Notes: generated by a model not told the origin, from the letters alone. Shown: positions 35,371 through 44,777, numbered from the stretch's first letter. The stretch: DNA of 64,000 nucleotides from Achromobacter insolitus (GCF_002209555.1 NZ_NJIF01000002.1:744001-808000), one strand, 5' to 3'. Program-made: numbers and translations.

Positions 35371-37389
35371 CTAGAGAGTGATGATGAGGTTGCCGTAGTC
35401 GTCGCCGCAGGCATGCGCGCCTGGGTCGATGACGGTTGTGGCGTCCAACTGTTCAATGATCGCGGGGCCATGCAGGCCTTCGGCGGGGATATGCTCGCGC
35501 GCGTAGATGGGCGTGTCGATCCAGCCGGTCTCTGTAAACCATACCTGGCGGCGTCGTGGCGCGGCGGCCGGGGCGCCCGTGCTGCGCAGCGAGTCCAGCG
35601 ATATGGCATAACGCTTGCCGACCAGGCTGGTGTCCAGCGTCACGAGCACCGGACGAAGCTCGGAGAGTTCGACCTGGAAACGTTGCCAGTAGGCGCGGGC
35701 GAAGGCCTCTTGCAATTGGGTGACTGTAGCGGCGCCCGCGTCGACAGCGACCGTCAGCAGGTGGCTTTGGCCCTGGAATTGCATCTGCGCGTGGTGGAAG
35801 ATCTCGATGTCCGAGACGGCGATGCCGTCGCGTTCGATCGCGGCATGCCCAAGGGCGATCTGGTCATGCAGGCAGGCCTGCAGATCGGCGTCCGTCAGAT
35901 CCTTCAGCGGTCTGTTGAATGACTTGACGAAGTCGTGCCGCACGTCCGCCACCAGGCAGCCCAGAGCATTGGTCAGGCCGGGCCGCACGGGAATGAGCAC
36001 GGTCGGTATGGACAGTTCACGCCCCAGCGCGACGGCATGCAGCGGCCCCGCGCCGCCGAAGGCGAAGAGCGCGAAGTCGCGCGGGTCATAGCCACGCGCG
36101 AGGCTGACCAGGCGCACGGCGCCCGCCATATTGTTGTTGCCGATCTGCAGAATGGCCGCCGCAGCCTGCACGGCGTCCAGGCCCAGGGGGCGGCCGATGG
36201 TCTCTTCGATGCGTGCCGCAACCTCGTCCACGCTGACGGCGCGATCGACGGCGAGCAGCCGGTCTGGATCGAGACGTCCCAGCACCAGATTGGCGTCGGT
36301 CAGGGTGGGCAGTTCGCCGCCACGCCCATAGCAGATGGGACCGGGGCGGGCGCCGGCGCTGTCGGGGCCAACGCGCAGCAAGCCGCCAGCCTGCACTCGG
36401 GCGATGGAGCCACCGCCCGCGCCGACGGTATGGACATCGACCATCGGCACGTGCAGGGGCATGCCGTATTCGAGCTCCAGTTCGCTGGATACCTTGGGAA
36501 TGCTGTTTTCGATGAGAGCGACATCGGAGGACGTCCCACCCATGTCGTACGTGATCAGATTCGGGTAGCCCGACATCCTGCCGGAATAGGCGGCGGCCAT
36601 GACTCCGGAGGCCGGCCCGGACATGACGGTATTGATGGCCGCGCGCGAGATGGTGCGCGCCGAGACGGTCCCGCCATTGCCTTGCATAACCAACAGATCA
36701 TTGCGAAAGCCCGCCGCCGTGAGGCTGTTCTGCAGGCGGTCGATGTAGCGGTCGAGAATCGGCTGCACCGAGGCGTTGACGGCGGCGGCGGTGCCGCGTT
36801 CGAACTCGCGGAACTCGGAAATGATGGTGTGCCCGGCGGTGATGTAGTCGTTGGGCCAGTGCCGGCGCGCCAGTTCCAGGGCGCGAAGCTCATGGGCGGG
36901 ATTGGCGTAGCTATGCAGGAAGTGTATGACCAGGGCTTCCACGCCGGTCTCCACCAATTCCCGCACCCGGGCCACGAAAGCCTCTTCGTCCAGCGGAGTC
37001 AGCACATTGCCCTGGGCGTCCATGCGTTCAGCGACTTCGCGCCGCAACTCACGTGCAATCAGCGGCACGAAACTGCCCGTCAACCCATAAGCATGCGGCC
37101 GCGTGCGCCGGCCCAGTTCGAGCACGTCGCGAAATCCTTCGGTGGTGATCAGGCCGACCTTGGCGAGCTTGCGTTCAAGCACGGCATTGGTTGTGGTGGT
37201 GGTGCCATGGACAATGCTGTCTACGCGTTCCAGAGGGACCCCGGTGCGGCGCAGCGCCTCGAGCACGCCAAACGCCTGATTCTCCAGCGTGCTGGGAACC
37301 TTGGAAATGCGTACCGCGCCAGATGCGTCATCCACCAGGATGAGGTCGGTGAAAGTGCCGCCTACGTCTATGCCTACGGTGATCGTCAT
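35371..37389 (-). CDS. hyuA: Hydantoinase A/oxoprolinase-family subunit (HyuA)
   Basis: 672 residues. ATP-binding subunit of the HyuAB-type ATP-dependent amidohydrolase: actin-like phosphate motif TVGIDVGGTFTDLILVDD at the start, GTTTTTNAVLERKLAKVGLI, then the conserved ITYDMGGTSSDVALIE and FALFAFGGAGPLHAVALGREL. The enzyme uses ATP to open a five- to seven-membered cyclic amide. The start overlaps the upstream aminotransferase stop by four bases (ATGA), and HyuB follows 15 bases later, so stoichiometric expression is likely. Confidence 0.92.
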   Translation of the reverse strand: MTITVGIDVGGTFTDLILVDDASGAVRISKVPSTLENQAFGVLEALRRTGVPLERVDSIVHGTTTTTNAVLERKLAKVGLITTEGFRDVLELGRRTRPHAYGLTGSFVPLIARELRREVAERMDAQGNVLTPLDEEAFVARVRELVETGVEALVIHFLHSYANPAHELRALELARRHWPNDYITAGHTIISEFREFERGTAAAVNASVQPILDRYIDRLQNSLTAAGFRNDLLVMQGNGGTVSARTISRAAINTVMSGPASGVMAAAYSGRMSGYPNLITYDMGGTSSDVALIENSIPKVSSELELEYGMPLHVPMVDVHTVGAGGGSIARVQAGGLLRVGPDSAGARPGPICYGRGGELPTLTDANLVLGRLDPDRLLAVDRAVSVDEVAARIEETIGRPLGLDAVQAAAAILQIGNNNMAGAVRLVSLARGYDPRDFALFAFGGAGPLHAVALGRELSIPTVLIPVRPGLTNALGCLVADVRHDFVKSFNRPLKDLTDADLQACLHDQIALGHAAIERDGIAVSDIEIFHHAQMQFQGQSHLLTVAVDAGAATVTQLQEAFARAYWQRFQVELSELRPVLVTLDTSLVGKRYAISLDSLRSTGAPAAAPRRRQVWFTETGWIDTPIYAREHIPAEGLHGPAIIEQLDATTVIDPGAHACGDDYGNLIITL

Positions 37390-38714
37390 GCCAGCACCTC
37401 CTCGCGGCGCAAGACATTGAGCGCTTCATGCGCGGTCTCGATGATCTGTGCGATGTCCTGGTCCTGCATGGGCGTGGACAGCGCGATCAGTCCATAGCTG
37501 GCCATCAGGACGCCGCGGTTCAGCATTTCGCGGTTGAAGCGCGCCATGGCCCGCGCCTGTTCGGGGCTGGGGTAGGCATCGCGGTAGCTGGTCAGCTTGT
37601 CTGCTTTCAGATGCAGCTTGATCAGTGATCCCAGTCCGGTGGCCTGGCCAGCGATGCCGGTGTCGGCGAAAGCCTGGTTCAATCCCTGCCGCAGCATGTC
37701 ACCGTGGCGGTCGAGCTGGGCGTAGGCTGCCTCATCCAGCAATTGCATGGCGGCAAGCCCGCTCACCATGCTGACGGGATTGGCCGAGAAGGTGCCGCCG
37801 TGGGGGACTGCAGGGCGGCCGGCGCTGGGATCGAAGACGGCCATTACGTCCGCGCGTCCGGCCACGCCTCCGACGGGAAAGCCGCCGCCCATGATTTTGC
37901 CGACGGTGGTCAGATCGGGGGTGACTCCCAGACGCGATTGCGCGCCGCCGGACGCCAGGCGCAGCGTGATGACTTCATCGACGATCAGCAGGATGCCCAG
38001 TTCCGTGGTGACCCGCCGCAGCATTTCCAGGTATTCGGCGCTGGCGGGAATCAATCCGACGCGGTTGGGTAGCAGGTCTATCAGTACGCCGGCCAGGCTG
38101 GCGGCATTTGCCCGCAGCAGGGCCTCGGTGGCCTTGCTGTCATTGAAGGGCAGCACCACGACATCTGCGGTCACGCCCTGTGGCGTTCCAAGCGAGTGCG
38201 CCACGGACGCGGGCGCGGCCGCCTCGCCCCAGTTGGCGGGACTCGCATCGAGGCTGGTCTCGGCATAATCGTACGAGCCGTGATAGGCCCCCTCTACCTT
38301 GGCGATCTTGGGTCGACCGGTATAGGCGCGGGCGGCCTTCAGGGCCATCATGACGGCCTCGGTGCCGGAATTGGTGAAGCGGATTTGCTCGATGCCCGGC
38401 ACGCGTTCGGCCAGCAGTTCGGCGAGCGCAATTTCGCTTTCGGTCGGCATGCCGAAGGCTGTGCCCAGATCAATTTGGCGATGCGCTGCAGAGGCCAGCG
38501 CGGGGTGCGCATGACCATGGATAAGCGCAGTGAAATTGTTGATGCAGTCGATCAATACATTGCCGTCAACGTCATGGACGCGGCAGCCGGCGCCATGCGC
38601 GGCGTACACGGGGTACGGCGACAGATAGACGGTCGTGCGGGTATTGCCGCCCGGAAGGGAGCGCTTGGCGCGCGTGTGCAATGCCTGTGAACGGGAGGAG
38701 GGATCGGGATACAT
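37386..38714 (-). CDS. Class III aminotransferase (glutamate-1-semialdehyde-aminotransferase-like)
   Basis: 442 residues from the ATG at 38714, preceded by a GAGAG site. PLP-dependent, class III fold: HGHAHPAL, FTNSGTEAVMMALKAARAYTG, KVEGAYHGSYDYAE, ILLIVDEVITLRL, and TTVGKIMGGGFPVGGVAGR with the PLP lysine. Most like the GSAM subgroup, but in this context it more likely moves the amino group of an omega- or beta-amino acid made by HyuAB. Lies 19 bases after livF and overlaps hyuA by four bases. Confidence 0.9.
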   Translation of the reverse strand: MYPDPSSRSQALHTRAKRSLPGGNTRTTVYLSPYPVYAAHGAGCRVHDVDGNVLIDCINNFTALIHGHAHPALASAAHRQIDLGTAFGMPTESEIALAELLAERVPGIEQIRFTNSGTEAVMMALKAARAYTGRPKIAKVEGAYHGSYDYAETSLDASPANWGEAAAPASVAHSLGTPQGVTADVVVLPFNDSKATEALLRANAASLAGVLIDLLPNRVGLIPASAEYLEMLRRVTTELGILLIVDEVITLRLASGGAQSRLGVTPDLTTVGKIMGGGFPVGGVAGRADVMAVFDPSAGRPAVPHGGTFSANPVSMVSGLAAMQLLDEAAYAQLDRHGDMLRQGLNQAFADTGIAGQATGLGSLIKLHLKADKLTSYRDAYPSPEQARAMARFNREMLNRGVLMASYGLIALSTPMQDQDIAQIIETAHEALNVLRREEVLA

Positions 38715-38733
38715 GGTTTCTCTCAAGCAGGAT

Positions 38734-39426
38734 TTAGCGGCCCAGGTAAGCGTCCCGGACGCGCGGGTGTCGACGTAGCGTCTCGGCGGTGTCGGTCAGC
38801 ACGATGCTGCCGTTTTCGATGACGTAGCCGCGATTGGCCACGCCGAGCGCGAGCACGGTGTTTTGCTCGACCAGCAGGACGGTCATGCCGCCCTCATTGA
38901 TACGGGCGATGCGGGCATAGACTTCTTCGGCCAGGCGCGGCGCCAAGCCGAGTGACGGTTCATCCAGCAGGAGCAGGCGCGGACGCGCCATCAAGGCGCG
39001 GCCGATCGCCAGCATTTGCTGTTCGCCGCCAGACAAGGACCAGCCCAGCTGGCTGGCCCGCTCCTTCAGTCGTGGAAAGAGGTCATAGACGCGGTCGAAG
39101 TCCTCGCTGGATCCGCCGCCGCGCACCGAGCCGCCGACCTCCAGGTTTTCCTTCACGGTGAGGCCCGGAAAGATCCGCCGCCCTTCCGGGACGTGCGCAA
39201 TGCCCGCCTTTACACGGCGTTGGATCGGCCAGGCATCCAGGGAGCCGCCGTCGAAATTCAGTGTGCCCGTCGTGGGAAGCAACCCTGAAATCGCGCGCAA
39301 CAGCGTGGTTTTGCCGGCGCCGTTGACGCCGATCAGCGCCACGGCTTCACCGGCGCGAACGTCGAGATCGATAGCGCGCAATGCGACGATGTCGCCGTAG
39401 GCCGCGCCCAGGTTTCTACACTGCAA
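38734..39426 (-). CDS. livF: LivF-type ABC transporter ATPase
   Basis: 230 residues from ATG at 39426, preceded by GGAGGC. ATPase of a branched-chain-amino-acid-type (HAAT) importer: Walker A GVNGAGKTTLL, signature LSGGEQQMLAIGRAL, Walker B LLLLDEPSLGLAP. Overlaps livG by 11 bases. Part of the operon 33.7-43.2 kb. The substrate is set by the livK binding protein. Confidence 0.93.
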   Translation of the reverse strand: MQCRNLGAAYGDIVALRAIDLDVRAGEAVALIGVNGAGKTTLLRAISGLLPTTGTLNFDGGSLDAWPIQRRVKAGIAHVPEGRRIFPGLTVKENLEVGGSVRGGGSSEDFDRVYDLFPRLKERASQLGWSLSGGEQQMLAIGRALMARPRLLLLDEPSLGLAPRLAEEVYARIARINEGGMTVLLVEQNTVLALGVANRGYVIENGSIVLTDTAETLRRHPRVRDAYLGR

Positions 39427-40195
39427 CATGCTGATAGCCTCCTCCAAGATAGGCCTCGAGCACCGCGGGATCGGACTGCACCTCGGCGGGTGTGCCTTCG
39501 GCGAGTTTGGCGCCGAAGTTGAGTACTGCCACGTTCTCGGCCAGTCGCATCACCATGCCCATGTTGTGCTCGATCAGCACGACGGAGAGGCGGTGCTGCT
39601 CGCGCAGGCGTCGCAGCAGGTTCATCAATTGCTCGACCTCGCCGGAGTTCAGGCCGGCCGCTGGTTCGTCCAGCAACAGCAGCCGGGGGCGCGCCACCAT
39701 GACCCTCGCCATTTCGACCAGGCGGCGGTTGCCATAGGAAAGTGAGCCTATGCTGCGGTCGGCGAGCGTGTGCAGGTCGAATTGACGCAGGGTTTCGTAG
39801 GCGGCATCGCGGGCGGTCTTCTCGCGTTCCCGGGTGGACCTGGGGCGCAGCAGCAGCGCGCTCAGCGAGCGCGGGTCACGCATCGCAGCACCCAACATGA
39901 CGTTTTCCAGGACGCTGAGACGCGTGAACAGGCGGCCGCTTTGAAATATCCGGCCTATGCCCGCGTGGATGATTGCGTGCGTGGGCAGCCCCGTCAGCAC
40001 CTTGCCGTCGAATCTGACCTGGCCGGACGTGGGAGGTACCAGGCCGGTCATCACATTGAGCAAGGTGCTCTTGCCGGCGCCGTTCGGACCGATGATGGCG
40101 TAGAACTGGTTGGCGCCGATGTCCAGGCTGACATTGGAAAGCGCCTGCACGCCGCCGTAGTGCTTGCTGATGTTCTGTACTTGCATGAGGCTCAT
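39416..40195 (-). CDS. livG: LivG-type ABC transporter ATPase
   Basis: 259 residues from ATG at 40195, beginning MSLMQVQNISKHYGGVQALS. The longer frame upstream is a shadow of livM. Walker A GPNGAGKSTLL, signature LSYGNRRLVEMARVM, Walker B LLLLDEPAAGLN, and the C-terminal extension PAVLEAYLGGGY typical of LivG. The start overlaps the livM stop by four bases. Confidence 0.93.
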   Translation of the reverse strand: MSLMQVQNISKHYGGVQALSNVSLDIGANQFYAIIGPNGAGKSTLLNVMTGLVPPTSGQVRFDGKVLTGLPTHAIIHAGIGRIFQSGRLFTRLSVLENVMLGAAMRDPRSLSALLLRPRSTREREKTARDAAYETLRQFDLHTLADRSIGSLSYGNRRLVEMARVMVARPRLLLLDEPAAGLNSGEVEQLMNLLRRLREQHRLSVVLIEHNMGMVMRLAENVAVLNFGAKLAEGTPAEVQSDPAVLEAYLGGGYQHVAV

Positions 40196-41169
40196 GACAG
40201 GCTGCCTCCATGCACAACGCCGCGGTTCCCGCGTTTGGCGCGCCGGCGGTAGGTGGCCGGATCGATCAAACTGATCAGGCCGCGGGGGAGCACGATCAGG
40301 ATGACCAGCACCAGGATGCCGAAAACCAGCAGATAGGCGTTGCCGACGCCGCGCAGCAGCTCGGGCAGCAGGGTAACGCTCACCGCGCCCAGAATCGCTC
40401 CGATGATGCTGCCTTCTCCGCCCACGACCAGCATGGCCAGGTAAATGATGGAGTGGGAGAAGTTGAAGTCCTCGGGAGAAACAAAGCGGATGTGGAAGGC
40501 GAACAGGCAGCCGGCCACCGCAGCGTAGGCTGCGCCTAGCGTGAAGGCGGCGACCTTGACTTCGGTGACCGGCAGGCCGGTCATGGCCGAGGCCAGCTCG
40601 TCGTCGCGCACCGCCATCAGCGTGCGGCCCGCGTGGGAGTGGCGGATGCGGGCGGCGAGCAGCGCGAGCAACGTCAGGACCGCCAGCGAAAACAGGTAGA
40701 AGCTGGGTTCGTCGTCGAGCTTGATGACGCCCAGCGTGAGCGGTGGAATGCCTGATATGCCATTCGTGCCGCCTGTGATGTCGATCCAGTTGGAAACGAC
40801 GATGGTGAAGCTGACGTTCAATCCCAAAGTCGCCAACGCCAGGTAGTGACCTTTCAAGCGCAGCAGGATGCGGCCAGTGACATAGGCGACCAGGCAGGTG
40901 GCGGCAATGGCGAGCAGCGCCGCCAGCCAGGGATTCCAACCGTGGGACGTGGTCAGCACGGCCACCGTGTATGCGGCCACGCCCATGAAGGCGGCGTGGG
41001 CGAGCGAGATCAGCCCGGCATAGCCGAAAACGAAGTTCAAACCGATGACGGCAATGGCCGAGATGACGGCGGTATTGGCAAGACGGTTGCCGTAGCCCTG
41101 CGTGAAAAGAGGCAGGGCGGCGGCCAGCGCCAGGACAGCCAGGCCGCAGAGCAGATGGGATCGTTTCAT
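40192..41169 (-). CDS. livM: LivM-type ABC transporter permease
   Basis: 325 residues from ATG at 41169. Multi-helix permease with the conserved ALIGLN-like AVIGLNFVFGYAGLISLAHA motif and ALATLGLNVSFTI. Also the cytoplasmic EAA-like loop GRTLMAVRDDELASAMTGLP that contacts the ATPases. Ends in a short basic tail (RRRAKRGNRG). Starts two bases after livH. Confidence 0.92.
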   Translation of the reverse strand: MKRSHLLCGLAVLALAAALPLFTQGYGNRLANTAVISAIAVIGLNFVFGYAGLISLAHAAFMGVAAYTVAVLTTSHGWNPWLAALLAIAATCLVAYVTGRILLRLKGHYLALATLGLNVSFTIVVSNWIDITGGTNGISGIPPLTLGVIKLDDEPSFYLFSLAVLTLLALLAARIRHSHAGRTLMAVRDDELASAMTGLPVTEVKVAAFTLGAAYAAVAGCLFAFHIRFVSPEDFNFSHSIIYLAMLVVGGEGSIIGAILGAVSVTLLPELLRGVGNAYLLVFGILVLVILIVLPRGLISLIDPATYRRRAKRGNRGVVHGGSLS

Positions 41170-41171
41170 GG

Positions 41172-42047
41172 TCAGCCCCGATCGGCGATGCGTTCGCCGA
41201 AGATGCCCTGCGGCCGCAGCAGCAGGAAGAGAATCATGATTCCAAAGGCCAGCAGGTCCTTGTAGGTGGAAGACAGGTACGCCGCGCCGAGGATTTCGAT
41301 CAGGCCCACGACCAGTCCGCCCGCTATCGCGCCGGGCACGCTGCCGAATCCGCCGATGATGGTGGCGGCGAAGGCCTTGAGCGCGACGGCGTCGCCCATG
41401 TTGACGTCGGCGAACCACATGGGCCCCACCAACAGGCCTGCGAAGCCTGCAAAGACGGCAGCCAGCAGCCAGGCGAAGCCCAGCAACATGCGCACCGGCA
41501 GGCCCATAAGCCTTGCGGTTTCAACGTCCTGCGCCACCGCCCGCATTGAACGTCCGAGGGAGGTGCGGTGCAGGAGCGCGTAGAGCCCGACAATCAACAG
41601 CAACGTGATGACGATGGTGGCCAGCGCATGTACCGTGATGACGCCGCCGGCCAAGCTGATCGTGCCATCGCCAAAAGGGGAAGGCATGCGGAAGGGCCAG
41701 GCGTCCCAAACCAGGAGCGCGCCGTTCTGCATGGCGATGCCGGCGGCGACCGTGCCGATGATGACCGTCACGACGGGGCGGTTCTGGAGCGGCAGGTGGA
41801 CCAGTGCATAGAACAGCAGGCCGAAGGCCGCCATCATCGCAATGGCCACGGGATAGGCCAGGGCCGCGGGCCACTGCGCCTGGATGATGGTGCTGACCCC
41901 GAAAAAGGTGCCCAGCATGACGAACTGGCCTGCGGCGAAGTTCACCACGCTGGTGGCCGAATACACGATGACGAAGCCCAGCGCGGCCAAGGCGTAGACG
42001 CTGCCGAGCGCGACGCCGTTGACCAGCAGTTGGATCATTTCCTGCAT
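41172..42047 (-). CDS. livH: LivH-type ABC transporter permease
   Basis: 291 residues from ATG at 42047 with an AGGGGAACACC leader. Hydrophobic permease starting MIQLLVNGVALGSVYALAAL, with ATSVVNFAAGQFVMLG, the EAA-like loop HRTSLGRSMRAVAQDVETARL, and GGFGSVPGAIAGGLVVGLIE. Pairs with LivM in the inner membrane. The gap to livK is 28 bases. Confidence 0.92.
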   Translation of the reverse strand: MQEMIQLLVNGVALGSVYALAALGFVIVYSATSVVNFAAGQFVMLGTFFGVSTIIQAQWPAALAYPVAIAMMAAFGLLFYALVHLPLQNRPVVTVIIGTVAAGIAMQNGALLVWDAWPFRMPSPFGDGTISLAGGVITVHALATIVITLLLIVGLYALLHRTSLGRSMRAVAQDVETARLMGLPVRMLLGFAWLLAAVFAGFAGLLVGPMWFADVNMGDAVALKAFAATIIGGFGSVPGAIAGGLVVGLIEILGAAYLSSTYKDLLAFGIMILFLLLRPQGIFGERIADRG

Positions 42048-42075
42048 GGTGTTCCCCTTGTGGCGCCGGCCATGC

Positions 42076-43218
42076 TCAGTCGACCTTGATGGTGCTGATG
42101 AACTGCATGTCCTTGCTTCCCTTGGCGAACTTCACGATGGCAACATCGTGCACGCCATTGCCTTTGGCATCGAAGCTGTAGACGTGCGAAACGCCTTGGT
42201 AGCCCTTCAGGTCCTTGAGATAACCCTGAAGTTTTTGCGGATCGGCGCCAACGGCGTTGATGGCCTGGGCCATCAGCATCGCACCGTCGTAGTAAGCGGC
42301 GCCGTAGGGGTCGGCGTCCATGGAGAAGCGTTGCTTGAAGCGTTCCGCATAGCTCTTGCCTTTGTCGGTCGCGGGCAGGTAGGTGTCGATCACGCCCCAG
42401 ACGTTATCCAGATCGGCAGGCGACAGCAGCTGCATCGCGGCAGGGACAAAGGCGGCCGACGAGGCCACGACGGGTTGCTTGAGGCCGAGCATTTTGATCT
42501 GGCGCAGCACCATTGCGCCGTCTTGCGGATAGACGAAAGCCAGGATGACGTCGGCGCCCTTGTTCTTCAGGCTGAGGATCTGCGCCGACATGTCCTTGTC
42601 GTTCTGGCCATAGGCTTCGGTGCCGACGGGGGTGATGCCCTGGTCTTTCAGGAAAGCTGCTGCGGCGTTGGCGCCGCCCTGCCCGAAATCATTCTGGATA
42701 TAGAGAATGCCGGGCTTGGACAGCTTGAGCTCGTCCTTGATGAATCGCGCCATGGCGACGGCCGCCGTGCTGTCCTGCGGGCGGATGCGGAACATCCAGG
42801 GATTGCGCAGGTCCGCGACGGCGTCGGCGCCGCCGGCATACATCGCGGGAATGCCGGCTTTCGCCACTTCCGGCGCAACGGCCATGTTCTGGGTGCTGTA
42901 GCTCGTGAGGAAGGTGAAGGCGGGCTTGTTCTCCTGCGCCAGCTTCACATAGGCGTTGACCGCGGTGCCGTTGGAGGCCTGGGCATCCTCAAACACGAAC
43001 TTGACCGGCTTGCCCTGCAGGCCGCCTGCCTTGTTGATGTCGTCCTCGGCCAGTTTGAGCGAGTTGAAGTACTGCTTGCCGGTCAACGACAAGGGGCCGG
43101 TGAGGGGGACCGTGGCGCCCACGACTACATTTTGCGCGCAGGCCGCGCCGGCCATGGTTGCCAGGGTAATCGCCGGAAGGATGCGGCGAGTGAGATTGAG
43201 GATGTGCTTGATGGACAT
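42076..43218 (-). CDS. livK: LivK-type periplasmic substrate-binding protein
   Basis: 380 residues from ATG at 43218 with a CAGGAG leader. The signal peptide ends at AACAQN. Periplasmic binding protein of the Leu/Ile/Val type (Peripla_BP_6): VVVGATVPLTGPLSLTGKQY, KLAEDDINKAGGLQGKPVKF, FTFLTSYSTQNMAVAP. First gene of the operon transcribed left from the IclR-controlled region. Given its company with HyuAB and an aminotransferase, the ligand may be a cyclic amide or amino acid rather than leucine. Confidence 0.92.
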   Translation of the reverse strand: MSIKHILNLTRRILPAITLATMAGAACAQNVVVGATVPLTGPLSLTGKQYFNSLKLAEDDINKAGGLQGKPVKFVFEDAQASNGTAVNAYVKLAQENKPAFTFLTSYSTQNMAVAPEVAKAGIPAMYAGGADAVADLRNPWMFRIRPQDSTAAVAMARFIKDELKLSKPGILYIQNDFGQGGANAAAAFLKDQGITPVGTEAYGQNDKDMSAQILSLKNKGADVILAFVYPQDGAMVLRQIKMLGLKQPVVASSAAFVPAAMQLLSPADLDNVWGVIDTYLPATDKGKSYAERFKQRFSMDADPYGAAYYDGAMLMAQAINAVGADPQKLQGYLKDLKGYQGVSHVYSFDAKGNGVHDVAIVKFAKGSKDMQFISTIKVD

Positions 43219-43295
43219 GGTGCTGCGCTCCTGTAACGATTGACGTTGAAGGCGGGGCGGCTTTCCCCTTGGTTGTTTTCGATGGACTCGTAATC

Positions 43296-43332
43296 GTTCC
43301 GAAAATCGGTACAACGTTCCTTTTTTCGGTAT
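43296..43332. promoter_or_regulatory. Paired 17-bp palindromic operator between livK and iclR-family gene
   Basis: GTTCCGAAAATCGGTAC (43296-43312) and GTTCCTTTTTTCGGTAT (43316-43332) are spaced 20 bases apart. Each is an imperfect dyad (GTTCCGA/TCGGTAC). The second overlaps TATAAT at 43330-43335, a good -10 element for rightward transcription. This is the kind of tandem site bound by IclR-family dimers, and it lies between the divergent livK and IclR genes. Confidence 0.6.
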
Positions 43333-43422
43333 AATAAAAAACTGCTGGCATGGACAGCAAGACCGGGTTTTCCCGGCATGGGCGTTCTGCCGCCCCTACA
43401 ATCCGGCCTTCAAGGAACGTCT

Positions 43423-44208
43423 ATGAGCCAAGATTCCAAACTTCCCCCGCTGGAGCGCTACATGCGCATCCTTGAGTTGCTTGCGTCTTTTCCCGATGGA
43501 TTGGCGCTGACCGAGATCGCGCGCATGCTGGCGCTTCCCAAGACCAGCGCGCATCGCCTGCTTGGCACCATGCAGGACTCGCAACTTGTGGATCTGGTCT
43601 CCAGCACCTACGTGTTGGGAGCGCGGGTGAAGCGGCTTGCGTATGCCAGCGCGGACACGGAGTGGATCGGCGCGGTCGTGAGGCCGCACTTGGCGGATCT
43701 TGCGGCCGAAACCGACGAGACCTGCTATCTGGCGAAGCTGCACGGCGACCACCGGGTGTCCTCGGTGCTGATGGAAGCGCCCGATACGCCTTGGCGCGGG
43801 TTCGTGCTGCCAGGCAAGGGCATGGCGCCGCATGCCGCCGCATCGGCCAAGGCAATACTTGCGTTTCAAGCTCCCGATGTCATCGATGCCGCGTTGGCGG
43901 AACCGCTACCGCGCCTTACCGCGCATACATGCATCGATAGCGACCGCATCAAGGAGGAATACGCGGTGGTTCGCCAGCAGGGTTATGCGACGTGCATCGG
44001 CGAAATCGATGAGGGCCTGGCTGCACTGGGCGTGCCGGTGCATCTGCAACACCTTGGTGTGATCTACAGCCTCGGCGTAACCGGGCCATTGCAGCGGTTG
44101 AAATCCAAGAACCTTGAGACATTGGCTGCCGTCATGCAGCGATACGCCGAACGCGTCGCGCACGCATTGGCCGCGGGCTATACGCGGCGCCCCGCCGATC
44201 AAGGCTAA
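43423..44208 (+). CDS. IclR-family transcriptional regulator
   Basis: 261 residues from ATG at 43423, after AAGGAACGTCT. N-terminal winged helix (LERYMRILELLASFPDGLAL then TEIARMLALPKTSAHRLLGT) and the IclR effector domain (WIGAVVRPHLADLAAETDET, PWRGFVLPGKGMAPHAAASAKAI, ATCIGEIDEGLAALGVPV). Probably controls the divergent liv-aminotransferase-hyu operon through the repeats at 43296-43332. Confidence 0.93.
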   Translation: MSQDSKLPPLERYMRILELLASFPDGLALTEIARMLALPKTSAHRLLGTMQDSQLVDLVSSTYVLGARVKRLAYASADTEWIGAVVRPHLADLAAETDETCYLAKLHGDHRVSSVLMEAPDTPWRGFVLPGKGMAPHAAASAKAILAFQAPDVIDAALAEPLPRLTAHTCIDSDRIKEEYAVVRQQGYATCIGEIDEGLAALGVPVHLQHLGVIYSLGVTGPLQRLKSKNLETLAAVMQRYAERVAHALAAGYTRRPADQG

Positions 44209-44521
44209 GACTGCGTGGCCTTGGCGTTGCCCTTCGGCAGAACTCGCCTGAAGGCAGGATCGTCCGCCTTAGTTAAACAATCTACTCGGCGTATGCGCGC
44301 TGTCCGATGATAGGTATCGGATCGCGGCGCAGTCCGCGCCGGGGCCGCTATTTTCGACGAGTGCTACCGGTGCAACCGTGTGTAGCGCGGCGTCGGCCTG
44401 GAGCGTTCGTGGCGGGTCTTTCAGCAGTTACAGCTGCGCAAATTCTGCAGAATTCTTGTCACGCGCGGCCGTGGCGATGCGGACTAGAGTGCCGGACTTT
44501 CATTATTTAGAAGGACTCTCC
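44209..44521. other. Intergenic stretch before lipoprotein gene
   Basis: No gene. It includes the perfect 14-base palindrome AATTCTGCAGAATT at 44441-44454, about 70 bases before the lipoprotein start, a possible regulator site. Confidence 0.4.
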
Positions 44522-44743
44522 ATGAATTTCAAGCAAGCACGCATCGCCTTCATTTTGACCGGGCTTGGGGCTCTTGCGGGCTGCTCATCGCCATCGATGA
44601 TCAAGAAGACCGATGGGAGCCACGTCATTACGGCGGACAGGCCCAAGTACGACGAAGGTTCGGGCATGTATGTGTACTACCAGGATGGCCGGAAAGTGCA
44701 GGTCAACAAGAGCGATGTGAAGAGCATCGAAGAACTGGAGTAA
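44522..44743 (+). CDS. YgdI/YgdR-type small lipoprotein (DUF903)
   Basis: 73 residues from ATG at 44522, after AAGGACTCTC. Lipobox LAGC with the lipidated Cys at residue 21, then SSPSMIKKTDGSHVITADRP and YYQDGRKVQVNKSDVKSIEEL. The short SH3-like beta fold with the conserved DG and Asn-Lys-Ser-Asp stretch matches DUF903. It should sit in the inner or outer membrane facing the periplasm. The function of the family is not settled. Confidence 0.9.
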   Translation: MNFKQARIAFILTGLGALAGCSSPSMIKKTDGSHVITADRPKYDEGSGMYVYYQDGRKVQVNKSDVKSIEELE

Positions 44744-44777
44744 GCATCCGGCGGCGGCGCGGGGAGGCGGTCGTGAC

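Noticed and set aside
35935..37497. A 520-codon plus-strand frame
   Set aside because: Antisense to hyuA, low-complexity composition, no motif.
39416..40939. 507-codon version of livG
   Set aside because: The extra N-terminal half is a shadow of livM; the ATG at 40195 gives a full LivG of normal length.
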